Positions 1 through 11,289 of a stretch of DNA of 64,000 nucleotides are shown here, piece after piece. The position numbers and the translations under genes were made by a program. The stretch comes from Aquarana catesbeiana (lineage: Eukaryota; Chordata; Amphibia; Anura; Ranidae). Within the stretch, counting starts at the first letter, position 1; every line of letters begins with the position of its first letter. The DNA is taken from positions 62,116,628 through 62,180,627 of the forward strand of contig NC_133333.1 in NCBI RefSeq assembly GCF_042186555.1, written 5' to 3'. Below the pieces are notes generated by a model. It was not told where the DNA came from. It was given only the letters and a program-made list of their open reading frames with translations, and did not search any database.

Positions 1-301
1 TTTTGGTATTGTGGCACATGTGTAGCACTTCTGAATATACCAGCTGGTAAAAACTGTGAACATAGGGGCCTTTGGCATGTGTGGGATTAAAAATTGATTT
101 AGATTGAAACTTGGTATGTTTAACTGGAGGTGAAGTGGGCATATGTTGTGTGAGGTATGTAAAGTAATCCTCATTGTCATCATTGTAAAGTTCCTCTAGG
201 CAGGCTAGGGCCATATCATCTGGGAAGGTGATATTTCCTTCGAAGTCATCGTTACATTCTGGGGGAGGTGTATGGACATCTTCTCCCAGCACATATAAAC
301 C
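1..301 (-). pseudogene. Penelope-like retroelement ORF fragment
   Basis: On the minus strand a frame stays open from just after a TGA (302-304) to the window edge, about 100 codons. It contains an acidic stretch (LEELYNDDNEDYF) followed by FNPTHAKGPYVHSFYQLV. A block of this shape (F-P-T-x-A-K-G-P-y-v-x-x-F-Y-x-L-V) is what I recall lying upstream of the reverse transcriptase core in Penelope-like elements. The catalytic RT motifs would lie to the left of the window, so they cannot be checked. No GIY-YIG domain is visible. It could instead be another retroelement leader; the match is from memory. Confidence 0.45.
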
Positions 302-1144
302 TCAACAGATATGGCACCCTGTATGGCCTGATTATGGAGCACACATGCTCCGAATGCAAAGCCACTTCCCCTGCTCTGTGGTCCGGACGTGACGTCGCTC
401 CCAAGTCTCCAGCATCCCTCGCTACCCAGGCTGAGTTGCAAATGCCAGTAACCACCGTACAAGCTGCCAGCTGGACCCCGGGGACACAGATACAGAGTGA
501 ATCCCCCCCCCAGAATTTACACAGCAGATCATCATGGTCACATTGTGCTTACCTCCCATCCCTTTGTGAGTAGCTGATTTGTATCCTTACCATCATTAAA
601 TATTTTTTAATGCTGCACTTAAGAGGCGCTGTGCTTTCTTTCCCTTGTCCCAAATATTGATATTTGCACTGAAATACCGACATTTTTTGAAGTGCCAGTA
701 AAAAAATGTGGCTTGGTCAGTAAATTTCACTACTAGTAGTAGAGGTTAATAGCTGTACGTGACTATGTATAGGTTACTATGTAAACAGTATACGGTGAGA
801 TATTAGCAATCATGATTGCTCACAGACCATTACAGAGTAGGAAGTGTCAAATGTCATTTTTGACTAGATCACTGTAGACCATTATACAAACAGTGTACAC
901 ATTAGGCATCACCAACCAGGATTACTCACAGACCACTGTAGCACAAGGGGATCAAAAGGCTGCTTGTGACTAGGTGACCATAAGCACCTGTACACAGCAA
1001 TCATTCATTCAGAGGATGTCCAGGACTTTCATGAAACCAGCAGTAGCTTCTGTATGTGTGGAACAGAAGACAAGGTGGCACCCTTCAAAGAAACAGAAGC
1101 CAGATGCTGAAGGGCCTGAGAACTCCTCTGGTCTACTGAAGTAG
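302..1144. other. No recognised gene
   Basis: No supported gene or known repeat was recognised. Short frames here lack motifs and overlap each other in several frames. A weak internal similarity exists between about 805-830 and 915-940 (GATTGCTCACAGACC versus GATTACTCACAGACC), suggesting an old local duplication. Confidence 0.4.
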
Positions 1145-1778
1145 ACCACTGAATGATCTATTGAGTAGGTGGAACCCTTGTGGGTAGAGCTTCAAAGGGA
1201 TGACCACGCATTCATCTAAGGCTCGCCAGTTCCTAAATGTCTTGCAAGGCAATTTCATGGTTAAGATGGTAGACGCACCAACTAGAAATAAAGCGTTATT
1301 GGATCTACTGATTACCAACAATACAGACCTGATACGGATGTGAAAATATGGGGCAATTTAGGAAACAGCGATCACAGGTCAATTGGCTTCAGTATAAATC
1401 ACACAAATAGGAAACATAAGGGGAATACAAAGACACTGAATTTCAAAAGAGCCAACTTCTCTAAACTACGTCTAACCTTGTTAGAAGGCATGAATTGGGA
1501 TAAAATCTTAGGAACAAAGAACCTGCAAGAGAGATGGGTTTGCTTAAAGAGCATATTAAATAAGGGCATTAGCCAATGCATCCCATTGAGTAATACATTT
1601 AAAAGAGCAAACAAAAGTCCTGGATGGCTTAACTCCAATGTAAAAATGCATATAAAAGCAAAGGAGAAGGCCTTCAAAAAATACTAGGTTGAGGGATAAT
1701 CATCAGCATTCGGACTTTATAAAGAATGCAACAAGAAATGTAAGGGTGCAATTAGGTCGGCTAACATAGAACACGAAA
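1145..1778 (+). pseudogene. CR1 LINE fragment (copy C), endonuclease end and linker
   Basis: The plus strand encodes the last part of a CR1 apurinic-type endonuclease and the linker before the reverse transcriptase. The diagnostic motif is GNLGNSDHRSIGFSI (about 1351-1395), carrying the SDH signature near the end of the endonuclease fold. The start (VEPLWVELQRD-like, about 1165-1195) belongs further upstream in the domain, so an internal deletion has joined two parts. The same sequence occurs antisense at 9106-9375 and 7546-7840. It ends where copy A begins, in the opposite orientation. Non-functional. Confidence 0.8.
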
Positions 1779-1840
1779 CATAGTAGGTGAGGTTGAAAGA
1801 AGACACAAGTCCATCCTATGTGTGTGATTATATGTCAGTA

Positions 1841-2713
1841 TTACCTTGTATATCCCTGTATGTTGTGGTCGTTCAGGTGCTTATCTAATAGCTTCTTGAA
1901 ACTATCGATGCTACCAGCTGAGACTACCGCCTGTGGAAGAGAATTCCACATCCTTGCCGCTCTTACAGTAAAGGACCCTCTACGCAGTTTAAGGTTAAAC
2001 CTCTTTTCTACTAATTTTAATGAGTGGCCACGAGTCTTGTTAAACTCCCTTCCGTGAAAACGTTTTATCCCTTCTGTGGGGTCACCAGTACGGTATTTGT
2101 AAATTGAAATGATATCCCCTCTCAAGCATCACTTCTCCAGAGAGAATAAGTTCAGTTCTCGCAACCTTTCCTCATAACTAATATCATCCAGACACTTTAT
2201 TAGCTTTGTTGCCCTTCTTTGTACTCGCTTCATTTCCAGCACATCCTTCCTGAGGACTGGTTCCCAAAACTGGACAGCATACTCTAGGTGCGGCCAGACC
2301 AGAGTCTTGTAGAGTGGAAGAATTATCGTTTTATCTCTGGAATGAATCCCCTTTTTAATGCATGCCAATATTCTGTTTACTTTGTTAGCAGCAGCTTGGC
2401 ATTGCATGCCACCATTGCTGAGCCTATCATCTACTAGGACTCCCAGGTCCTTTTCCATCCTAGATTCCCCCAGAGGTTCTCCCCCAAGTGTATAGATTGC
2501 ATTCATATTTTTTGCCATACAAATGCATTATTTAAAATTTTTCTACATTGAACCTCATTTGCCATGTAGTTGCCCACCCTATTCATTTGTTCAGATCTTT
2601 TTGCAAAGGTTTCCACATTCTGCGGAGAAGTTATTGCCCTGGTTAGCTTAGTATCGTCCGCAAATACAGAGATTGAACTGTTTACCCCATCCTCCAGGTC
2701 GTTTATGAACAAA
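1841..2713 (-). pseudogene. CR1 copy A: reverse transcriptase, C-terminal half
   Basis: Minus-strand frames 2503-2712, 2129-2518 and 1841-2125 give, in order, the catalytic block SVFADDTKL (FADD, the YxDD-box equivalent), the thumb region with KDLGVLVDDRLS, and the C-terminal helices ending NKTRGHSLKLVEKRFNLKL. Frameshifts near 2515 and 2127 break the frame. The intact parallel is copy B (8084-9040). The upstream RT half lies at 3514-4340 across a TTAA insertion. It once copied CR1 RNA at the target site; it is now dead. Confidence 0.85.
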
Positions 2714-3513
2714 TTAACCGCTTCCCGACCGCCTCAGGCAGATATACTGCGGCAGAAGGGCACGTACAGGCAGATTAAAGTACCTGTATGTTGCCCTTTC
2801 AGAGGTGGCTCGTGCGCCCGCCGAGAGCTCCGTGATCGCGGGTCCCGTGGACTCGCTGTCCGCGGGCATACCCGCGATCATCTCACTATGAGGAAGAATG
2901 TGGAGATGCTAATGTAAAAAAGTGAGTGACATTTTTACAGTAATCAATGCAATTTTTTAGCATTGATCGCTGTATTATTGCCAATGGTCCCAAAAATGTG
3001 TCAAAATTGTCCGATGTGTCCACCATAATGTTGCAGTCACGATAAAATTCACTGATCACCGCCATTACTAGTAAAAAAAAATTAATAAAAATGCCATAAA
3101 ACTATCCCCTATTTTGTAGACGCTATAACTTTTGCGCAAACCAATCAATAAACGCTTATTGCGATTTTTTTTTTACCAAAAATATGTAGAAGAATAAGTA
3201 TCAGCCTAACCTGAGGAAAAAAAAAAATTTTTATATCATTTTTGGGGATGTTTATTATAGCAAAAAGTAAATAATATGCGTTTTTTTTCAAAACTGTTGA
3301 TATTTTTTTATTATATCGCAAAGAAATAAAAACCGCAGAGGTGATCAAATACCACCAAATGTAAGCTCTATTTGACGGAAAAAAGGACATCAATTTTGTT
3401 TGGGAGCCACGTCGCACGACCGTGCAATTGTTAGTTAAAGCAACGCAGTGCCGAATCGCAAAAAGTGCTCTGGTCAGGAAGGGGGTAAATTCTTCCAGGG
3501 CTGAAGTGGTTAA
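2714..3513 (+). mobile_element. piggyBac-type TTAA MITE (pBac-1) inside CR1 copy A
   Basis: An 800 bp element is flanked by TTAA at 2714-2717 and 3510-3513. Its left end reads TTAACCGCTTCCCGACC and its right end ends GAAGTGGTTAA, an imperfect terminal inverted repeat shared with the other TTAA elements in the window. Removing it with one TTAA restores the CR1 sequence seen in copy B at about 8785. It has no coding capacity. Near the right end it carries the family's conserved block (3330-3374). Its left end is closest to pBac-5 at 37822. Confidence 0.85.
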
Positions 3514-4340
3514 ACAGGACTGGTCTCAGCATAGAACCCTGGGGGACCCCACTAACCACCCCTGACCATTCCGAGTACTCCCCATTTATCACCACCCTCT
3601 GAACTCGCCCTTGTAGCCAGTTTTCAATCCATGTACTCACCCTATGGCCCTTGCCAAAGGACCTTATTAAGTACAGTAAACGTTTATGGAGGACTGTGTC
3701 AAATGCTTTTGCAAAATCCAGATACACCATGGGCCTTTCTTTATCTAGATGGCAACTCACCTCCTCATAGAAGGTTAATAGATTGGTTTGGCAAGAATGA
3801 TTCTTCATGAATCCATGCTGATTACAGCTAATTATACCGTTCTCATTACTAAAATCTTGTGTATAGTCCCTCATCATCCCCTCCAAGAGTTTACATACTA
3901 TTGATGTTAGGCTAACTGGTCTGTAATTCCCAGGCATGTATTTTTGGCCCTTTTTAAATATTGGTGCTACATTGGCTTTTCTCCAATCAGCTGGTACCAT
4001 TCCAGTCAGTAGACTGTCAGTAAAAATTAGGAACAATGGTCTGGCAATTACTTGACTGAGTTCCCTAAGTACTCTCGGGTGCAAGCCATCTGGTCCTGGT
4101 GATTTATTAATGTTAAGTTTCCCAAGTCTAATTTTAATTCTGTCCTATGTTAACCATGGAGGTGCTTCCTTTGATGAGTCATGAGGATAAACACTGCAGT
4201 TTTGGTTACTGAAGCCCCCCGATTCCCTCATGAAGACTGAGGAGAAGAATAAATTCAATACCTTTGCCATCTCCCCATCCTATGTAACCAGATGTCCTTC
4301 CTCATTCTTTATGGCCAATATGGTCTGGCCTTCCTTTTTT
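3514..4340 (-). pseudogene. CR1 copy A: reverse transcriptase, N-terminal half
   Basis: The minus-strand frame at 3431-4084 encodes the RT fingers and palm: LHPRVLRELSQVIARPL, WRKANVAPIFKKG, NYRPVSLTSIVCKLLE, NQHGF, and the catalytic YLDFAKAFDTV (first Asp), then GVPQGSMLRPVLFN. The last residues of that frame fall in the inserted MITE. The order matches the CR1/Jockey RT core. The next catalytic block (FADD) is found beyond the MITE at about 2650-2670. Upstream, 4085-4340 is CR1 linker with stops, ending at the L1 insertion. Confidence 0.85.
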
Positions 4341-4355
4341 ACCATTTACATACTT
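4341..4355. repeat. Target-site duplication, left copy
   Basis: ACCATTTACATACTT, matching 7525-7539 (ACCGTTTACATACTT) with one mismatch. Together they bracket the antisense L1 insertion and mark it as target-primed. Confidence 0.85.
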
Positions 4356-7300
4356 TTTTTTTTTTTTCCAAATAAAGCTTTATTAAGTTAAATCCATACA
4401 GAAAAGTAGTATACAAAAACAAGGTTTGAGATAAAAGGATAACAGTGTTATACAGAGGGAACAGTCCAGAGAGTACAACATTGTATTTTAACAAGTATTC
4501 AAATCTACGACTGTGGAGTTGTTGAAAAACACATTACATCTGGGGTGTGGATATATGGGATTACAGAGTAGTGTGGGCAGAAAATATAAAGAACATATAT
4601 TAAAGCAGGTAAAACATTTTTTAAACATGTTGATTTTTGGGGGCGAAAAAGATTAAAAAGGGAGAGAGGAATAAAAACCGTATTATCATAGATTGCCTAT
4701 GATAGCCTTAGTATATGAGTCTGAGATTTTTGTTGGATTGTGTTTGGAATAATCGTTAATTACTATGTCTGTGTGAGAGTGTAAAATTGCTCCTGGCGCA
4801 TGGTGCCCAGAAGTCGGGTAATGTCTGTAGATAGAGATATATTCATAGCATACAACAATAGATACCTAACATAGCAAAGTTTCGAGTAAATGGTGGTCAA
4901 AATATAGTGAGAAGTACAAAAGGAAGGTAGGGGAAAGTTATTTCCCGTCTCTGGCTCAGCCATGGGTCTAACGGGAAATATCTTTACAGAAGGACCAAGT
5001 CCCAGGAAGAAAAGCATAATAGAGCTTTTAAAGGGAATTCTGTAGGCGTAATGATATAGTTGCCTCCTGAATTTTGTTTCATGCACGGCTATAGGGAGGA
5101 CTATAGACAGTTGGGATGTATGATGCGTCTTATGGTGTGCTGGGGGAGGAATCCTGACGGATTAATTGGGTATATTCAGATGTTGTGCGGAAATGTAGCC
5201 AACAGGCCCAAGTGTTCCTGTATTTAGTATAGGAGTCCTGTGCTTGATGTACAAGTTCCTCCATTTCAGCTATTTTGTTTACTCTTTTGAACCAGTCTGC
5301 GATTGTGGGTGGGTTGGGAGATCTCCAGAGAACTGGGATACAGCGTTTGGCAGCATTGATTAGATGTAGTGCTAGGGATTTGTGATAAGATTTCATCGGT
5401 AGGGAGGAGTGGTGTAGGAGGGCTTGTGCTGGAGAGAAATCTAGCTGAAGTGAAGTGATTTGGGAGGAGAGGTGAAAAACTTTAGTCCAGAAGGCAGAAA
5501 TCGCAGGGCAGTCCCACCATATGTGAAGGAGTGATCAGTTTTTGTCATTACATCTCCAACAATTAGATGGGATCTCTGGATTAATGGTGTGTAACTTGAG
5601 AGGCGTTTTGTACCATCTGGAGAAAAGCTTATATCCGTTTTCTTGAGTTGTTACATTAATGGAGCCTTTGTGTATGTTAGAGTATACCTTTTCCCATTCC
5701 TTATCAGAGAGGTGGATGGATAGATCTTTTTCCCACTTTGCACTAGCTATATTTTTTTTAGGAGTATGCTCGAGAAAGAGGTTCAAGTACATGGTGGATA
5801 TCAGGTGTCTTTGTGGTTCAGTGGCAGAGCAAAGGGATTCAAAGTGTGATTGGTTTCTTGAGTATGCAGCACTAGTTTGGGGATCAAGAAGAAAATGTCT
5901 GAGTTGCATATAAGACCAGAAAGGGATCTGGTGATTCGTTTCTTGGGAGTTCAATGAGGACAGCGGTTTAATATTCCCCTTAGCGAAGAAATCTCCCGCT
6001 GTCATCCTTGTCTGGGATCCTATTCCATGAAGGAAAGAATCATCAATGCCTGGTGGAAAGTCTGGGTTATGTTTGATTGGCGTGAGAGGGCCTGGAGAGG
6101 AGGAAATGTGCAAATGTTTACATGTCTTATTAAAGGAATTCAGTGTTGTACCGATAAGGGGATGTTGTTTGCAATGTGGAGAGATGTGGCGAGGGTGAAT
6201 CCAGGGTAGATTATGGAGCGGGATTTGTGAGAAGGCTTGTTCAATTGGGATCCACGCTTTAGTTTTAGGATGAACATTCCAGTCCACTATTCGAGAGAGT
6301 TGACAGGCCCAATAGTATTTTCGAAGATCTGGTAGGCCTAACCCACCTTTCATTTTGGGTATGGTCATTCTGTTGAAACTCATTCTAGGTCGCTTATCGT
6401 TCCAGATGAATTTCATACAGGATTTGCGGTATGCATTGAAAAAAGTTTGTGGTAGTGACACTGGGATTGTTTGAAGCAGGTATAGAAATTTTGGCATTAT
6501 AGTCATTTTTATAATGGAAACTCTGCCAAACCATGAGAACATACTCGTTGACCAAGTGTTGAGGTCTTTTTGAATATTTTGGATAATGGGAGTATAGTTT
6601 TTGCTGTATAAGTCCGATAGCGAGGTTGGAATGTAGATCCCAAGGTATTTAATGGCGCTCGGTTGCCATTTGAAAGGGAAATTAGTTTGACATTGTTTCA
6701 CTATATCTGGTGGTAGAGTGATATTTAAGGCCTCTGATTTAGCGAAGTTAATTTTAAGGTATGTGAGATTTTCAAAGAGAGTAAGATCTTTGAGGAGATT
6801 GGGTATCGTGATGTGTGGCTCTTTTAGGAATAGTAGGATGTCATCCGCAAATGCCGCTAATTTATAGGTAGATTTTGCAATGGTTATTCCTTTAACATTT
6901 GGATTGTTTTTTAGATGCGTTAGACATGGTTCCAGTGCCAAGACAAAAATAAGCGGAGAGAGTGGACATCCTTGTCTTGTACCGTTAGATATGGAGAAGG
7001 CATTCGACAGGTGTCCATTTATCCGGACTTTGGCTGTTGGGGTGGAGTATAGAGCAAGTATAAATTGTAGCATGCGATCTCGTATGCCAATGTGTGTTAG
7101 GACCTCTTTTAGGTAGTCCCAGGCTACCCTGTCGAATGCCTTCTCCGCATCAAGGGAAAGAAGGAATCCCGGTTGTTTCTTTGAAGTCAGCCAATTGTGA
7201 ATACTGATTGCCTTTAGGGTGTTGTCCCTTGCCTCTCTACCTGGGACAAAACCAACTTGGTCCAAGGAGATAAGGCCAGGGAGAAGGGGTAAAAGTCTAT

Positions 7301-7524
7301 TAGCCAAAATTTTTGCATATATTTTCAGGTCAACATTTAGTAGAGATATTGGTCTGTAGTTGGGAACTAAATTTGGATCTTTATCAGGTTTTGGAATAAC
7401 CACTATGTGGGCTGTGAGAAGATCTCTGGGAGGGGGGTTCTCGGATGAAAGGGAGTTGAAAGCATTTAAGAAGTGAGGATAAAGCGTAGCAATGAATTCC
7501 TTATAGTATCCTACTGTTAGGCCA
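4356..7524 (-). mobile_element. 5'-truncated L1-clade LINE inserted in CR1 copy A
   Basis: The element starts with a poly(T) run (4356-4367, the reverse of a poly(A) tail) directly followed by TTTATT, a reversed AATAAA signal. It is bounded by 15 bp target-site duplications and truncated at its 5' end just inside the RT domain, at the position after the conserved PGPDG. A tail, long direct repeats and 5' truncation together are the signature of L1 retrotransposition. The 3' UTR (4368-5129) has no recognisable features. Confidence 0.9.
5130..7524 (-). pseudogene. L1 ORF2 fragment: reverse transcriptase and zinc knuckle
   Basis: The frame is open from the 5' truncation point (7524) to 5130 except for one TGA at 5535-5537. 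Motifs in order: VVIPKPDKDP, NYRPISLLNVDLKIYAKIL, DQVGFVPGREARDN, LSLDAEKAFDRVAWDYL (first catalytic Asp), TRQGCPLSPLIFVLALEP, AAFADDILLFL (FADD), then thumb and C-terminal region. A zinc knuckle follows: CWRC, and across the stop HIWWDC. The C-terminus is at 5130. There is no endonuclease domain because of the truncation. The frame is well preserved for such a nested element, which suggests moderate age. Several short plus-strand frames here are antisense shadows. Confidence 0.92.
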
Positions 7525-7539
7525 ACCGTTTACATACTT
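7525..7539. repeat. Target-site duplication, right copy
   Basis: ACCGTTTACATACTT, the partner of 4341-4355. CR1 copy A resumes immediately to the right. Confidence 0.85.
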
Positions 7540-7545
7540 AAAGAA

Positions 7546-7840
7546 TTTCTTGGGATTTTTTTTGCTCTCCTCTGCTATATGTCTTTCATGTTCTATCTTA
7601 GCCGTCCTTATTGCACCCTTATATTTCTTTTTGCATTCTTTATAAAGTCTGAATTCTGAGGATGATCCCTCAACCTTTTATATGCATTTTTACATTGGAG
7701 TTAAGCCATCCAGGACTTTTGTTCGCTCTTTTAAATGTATTATCCAATGGGATGCATTGGCTAATGCCCTTATTTATTATGCTCTTAAAGCAAACCCATC
7801 TCTCCTCCGTGTTCTTTGTTCTTAAGGTTTTATCCCAATT
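7546..7840 (-). pseudogene. CR1 copy A: linker between endonuclease and RT
   Basis: Minus-strand sequence homologous to the plus-strand copy C at about 1460-1750 (NWDKIL..., ERWVC, NKGISQCIP). It carries frameshifts. It joins the endonuclease part (9081 and above) to the RT part (4340 and below) once the L1 and CR1 copy B are removed. Confidence 0.75.
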
Positions 7841-7845
7841 TATGC

Positions 7846-9080
7846 ATAGTTACATAGTAGGTGAGGTTGAAAAAAGACACAAGTCCAACCTATGTGTGAT
7901 TATGTGTCAGTATTACATTGTATATCCCTGTATGTTGCGGTCATTCAGGTGCTTATCTAATAGTTTCTTGAAGCTATCGATGCTCCCCGCTGAGACTACC
8001 GCCTGTGGAAGAGAATTCCACATCTTTGCCGCTCTTACAGTAAAGAACCCCCTACGTAGTTTAAGGTTAAACCTCTTTTCTTCTCATTTTAATGAGTGGC
8101 CACGAGTCTTGTTAAACTCGCTTCTGCGAGAAAGTTTTATTTCTGTTGTAGGGTTACCAGTACGGTATTTGTATATTGAAATCATATCCCCTCTCAAGCG
8201 TCTCTTCTCCAGAGAGAATAAGTTCAGTGCTCGCAACCTTGCCTCATAACTAAGATCCTCCAGACCCTTTATTAGCTTTGTTGCCCCTCTTTGCAGTCGC
8301 TGCATTTCCAGTACATCCTTCCTGAGGACTGGTGCCCAGAACTGGACAGCATACTCTAGGTGCGGCCGGACCAGAGTCTTGTAGAGTGGGAGAATTATAG
8401 TTTTATCTCTGGAGTTGATCCCCTTTTTAATGCATGCCAATATTCTGTTTGCTTTGTTAGCAGCAGCTTGGCATTGCATGCCACCATTGCTGAGCCTATC
8501 ATCTACTAGGACTCCCAGGTCCTTTTCCATCCTAGATTCCCTCAGAGGATCTCCCCCCAGTGTATAGATTGCATTCATATTTTTGCCACCCAAATGCATT
8601 ATTTTACATTTTTCTACATTGAACCTCTTTTGCCATGTAGTTGCCCACCCCATTAATTTGTTCAGATCTTTTTGCAAGGTTTCCACATCCTGCGGAGAAG
8701 TTATTGCCCTGCTTAGCTTAGTATCGTCTGCAAATACAGAGATTGAACTGTTAATCCCATCCTCCAGGTCGTTTATGGACAAATTAAATAGGATTGGTCC
8801 CAGCACAGAACCCTGGGGAACCCCACTACCCACCCTTGACCATTCCGAGTACTCCCCATTTATCACCACCCTCTGAACTCGCCCTTGTAGCCAGTTTTCA
8901 ATCCATGTGCTCACCCTATGGTCCATGCCAACTGACCTTATTTTGTACAGTAATTGTCTATGGGGAACTGTGTCAAATGCTTTTGCAAAATCCAGATACA
9001 CCACGTCTACGGGCCTTCCTTTATCTAGATGGCAACTCACCTCCTCATAGAAGGTTAGTAGATTGGTTTGGCAAGAATGA
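7846..9080 (-). mobile_element. CR1 LINE copy B, inserted in copy A
   Basis: A 5'-truncated CR1 whose 3' end (CTACTATGTAACTATG, reversed, at about 7845-7860) and truncated 5' end (about 9080) are both flanked by TATGC (7841-7845 and 9081-9085), a short target duplication. On the outside copy A continues from GAAGGCAT to AATTGGGATAAAA exactly as in copy C. A member of a family therefore landed inside an older copy of the same family, in the same orientation. Confidence 0.85.
8084..9040 (-). CDS. CR1 copy B reverse transcriptase, partial, 318 aa
   Basis: This is the best preserved CR1 frame in the window. It begins within the RT (SCHLDKGRP), then VVYLDFAKAFDTVPH (first catalytic Asp, about residues 14-24), GSGVPQGSVLGPILFNL, SVFADDTKLSRAI (FADD, about residue 100), ATTWQKRFNVEKCKIMHLG, KDLGVLVDDRLS, RPHLEYAVQFWAP, and the C-terminal NPTTEIKLSRRSEFNKTRG. 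The first ATG is only the first Met after 5' truncation; fingers and endonuclease are missing, so it cannot be active. The polymerase core has no internal stop. The overlapping plus-strand frame at 7662-8249 is its antisense shadow. Confidence 0.9.
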   Translation of the reverse strand: MSCHLDKGRPVDVVYLDFAKAFDTVPHRQLLYKIRSVGMDHRVSTWIENWLQGRVQRVVINGEYSEWSRVGSGVPQGSVLGPILFNLSINDLEDGINSSISVFADDTKLSRAITSPQDVETLQKDLNKLMGWATTWQKRFNVEKCKIMHLGGKNMNAIYTLGGDPLRESRMEKDLGVLVDDRLSNGGMQCQAAANKANRILACIKKGINSRDKTIILPLYKTLVRPHLEYAVQFWAPVLRKDVLEMQRLQRGATKLIKGLEDLSYEARLRALNLFSLEKRRLRGDMISIYKYRTGNPTTEIKLSRRSEFNKTRGHSLK

Positions 9081-9105
9081 TATGCCTTCTAGCAAGGTTT
9101 GTAGT

Positions 9106-9925
9106 TTAGGGAAGTTGGCTCTTTTGAAATTCAGTGTCTTTGTATTCCCCCTTATATTTCCTATTTGTGGGATTTATACTGAAGCCAATTGACCTGTGAT
9201 CGCTGTTACCTAAATTGCCCAGTATTTCCACATCTGTGATCAGGTCTGTATTGTTGGTAATCAGTAGATCCAGTAACTCTTTATTTCTAGTTGGTGCATC
9301 TCCCATCTGACTCATAAAATTGTCCTGCATGACATTTAGGAACTGGCGAGCCTTAAATGAATGTGCGGTTCCCATCCGCCCAGTCTATGTCTGGATAATT
9401 AAAATCCCCCATTATGATAACACTTCCCATCCTTGCTGCTAATCTAATTTGTGATAGGAGATCTGTCTCCCCTTCCTCCCTCAGGTTCGGGGGCCTATAG
9501 CATACTCCCAGTATTATTTTCCCCTTAGCTTCATCCCTTTGGAGCTCTACCCATAAGGATTCCACCTCCTCCCTAGCTCCCTTAGTGATGTCATCTCTCA
9601 CATTTACTTGTACATTATTCTTGATATATAGGCATTCCCCTCTCCCTTTTTTACCCTCTCTACCCTTGCGATAAAGGGTATACCCTTGAATGGTTGCCAG
9701 CCAATCATGAGTGCTGTTGAACCAGGTCTCTGAAATTCCCACAAAATCCAAATCCTCCTCATACAACAGTATCTCTAGTTCACCCATCTTGTCCGCCAGG
9801 CTCCTGGCATTGGTGAACATGCCATGTAGTTTAGACCGGTCGCATGTTATCCTCTTATTGGGTGTTCCGAGATTGCAACTAGGACTTGCTACTATACTTA
9901 CCTTGGGTTTATGAGTTTTGGTCAA
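9106..9925 (-). pseudogene. CR1 copy A endonuclease (APE-type)
   Basis: The frame at 9353-9925 carries the start of an exonuclease-endonuclease-phosphatase fold: MFTNARSLADKMGEL (the N of the first motif), DFVGISETW (the E motif), LYRKGREGKKGRGE, VESLWVEL, LGVCYRPPN, and IIMGDFNYPDIDW (catalytic GDFN). After a frameshift near 9360, frame 9106-9375 continues with LLDLLITNNTDL and GNLGNSDHRSIGFSI (SDH motif). It nicks target DNA for CR1 insertion. All signature residues are still visible but split over two frames. ORF1 lies upstream at 10256-10976. Confidence 0.9.
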
Positions 9926-10255
9926 CCTATCACTAATGCCCTCAATACTACCCTCTGGAATATGTTCCGCGCTGGCTATCTCTACCTCTGGACCCTCCCC
10001 CCCGTCGCCTAGTTTAAAAACCCCTCTAACTTTTTGGCCATCTTCATTCCCAGCTGATCTACACCCTCCTCATTTAGGTGCAGTCCATCCCTTCTATAGT
10101 ACTGGTTATCGACTGAGAAGTCGGCTCAGTCCTCCGGGAACCCAAACCCCTCCTTACTACACCAGCTCTTCAGCCACTTGTTTACTTCTGCCTTTCTGGT
10201 GTGGCTCAATGTACCGGTAGTATTCCTGAGAATACTACCTTGGAGGTCCTTTTCC

Positions 10256-10976
10256 TCAATTTAGCTCCCAAGTCCCTAAAATTGTTTTTAGGACACTCCA
10301 TCTGCCTCTGACTTTGTCATTGGTGCCAACTTGCACCATGACAGCCAGGTCTTCCCCAGCCCCTCCCAGTAATCTGCCCACAAGATCCATGATGTGCCGA
10401 ACCCGATCACCCGGTAGAGAACATACAGTTCGGTGCTTCAGGTCTTTGTTACAGATTGGCCTCTCTGTCCTTCTAAGAATTAAGTCCCCTACCACCAGAA
10501 CCTGTCTTTCCTTTCCCTTCCCTTCTCCCCCACTCTCAATAGAGGAGTTCTTCCCCTGGCAGCTAGGGGAGTCCTTCAGCTCCGGGAGTGCAGGTCCCTG
10601 ACTGGTTTCACCAATGTCACTCAATGGAGCGTACTTATTGGGATGCTCCAGCCCTGGATCGGCCTCCCTGGCACTTCCCCCTCTACCCTTCCTGACTGTC
10701 AGCGATCTACCCTTTCCTAGTGCCTGCACCTCTTTGTCTCCAAACCGCCTCTGTGCTGGCCCCTGCCGGCACCTGCTGTGTACGTTCCTGGCTCTCCTTT
10801 AATATGGAGTGACTTCTCAGTGCTGACAGTTGCTTCCCCAGATTCAGTACCTGGGCTTTCAGGGAAACAATGTGCTTACATTTTGCACAGCAGTATTCAC
10901 CCTCGATCGGAAGGTCAAGGAACACATACATGTCACAAGATGTACAACAAGTTGCCTCTCCACACCCGCCTGGCAT
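10256..10976 (-). pseudogene. CR1 copy A ORF1: zinc finger and SGNH-esterase-like domain
   Basis: Two overlapping minus-strand frames (10707-10976 and 10256-10729) form a CR1 ORF1. The N-terminus has a PHD-like cysteine set (CCTSC, then CCAKC) followed by a short helical stretch (VSLKAQVLNLGKQLSAL). The second frame carries an esterase-like domain: VLVVGDLILR, GDRVRHIMDLV, and VMVQVGTND. In CR1 ORF1 proteins the first motif is normally GDSI, with the catalytic serine. Here the codon is TTA (Leu), one C-to-T step from TCA. A frameshift near 10715 joins the parts. The protein is expected to bind the element RNA; esterase activity is lost in this copy. Confidence 0.82.
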
Positions 10977-11289
10977 CGTACCTTTTAATTTAATGAGGAT
11001 TGGGGATTACACCCTGTCCAAATTACCTAACAACTATCTTCCTGACACTAATACTAAACAAGACAATACACAGGTACCCGCAGACCTACGTGCACCCGCA
11101 ATACACAAGTACTAAAGATCCACACACACTACTCAGGTACTATGACCCCTGTTATAACCTCCTGTTTTCAACTCTGGTTTTTAATGCATCACTTAGTCCA
11201 GTTCCACTTAACTCTGGTTTTTAACTCATCACTTAGTCCAGTTCCACTTGGTCTAAGTTCCAGCAGGCTCAAAGATGAGCAGGCTCACA

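Noticed and set aside
1340..1687. Host gene exon
   Set aside because: The protein is CR1 endonuclease and linker, repeated at 7546-7840 and 9106-9375.
5659..6209. Plus-strand frames of 60-84 codons
   Set aside because: Shadows of the L1 ORF2 on the minus strand.
7662..8249. 195-codon plus-strand frame as a gene
   Set aside because: It is antisense to the CR1 reverse transcriptase and 3' UTR, which have clear motifs on the minus strand.
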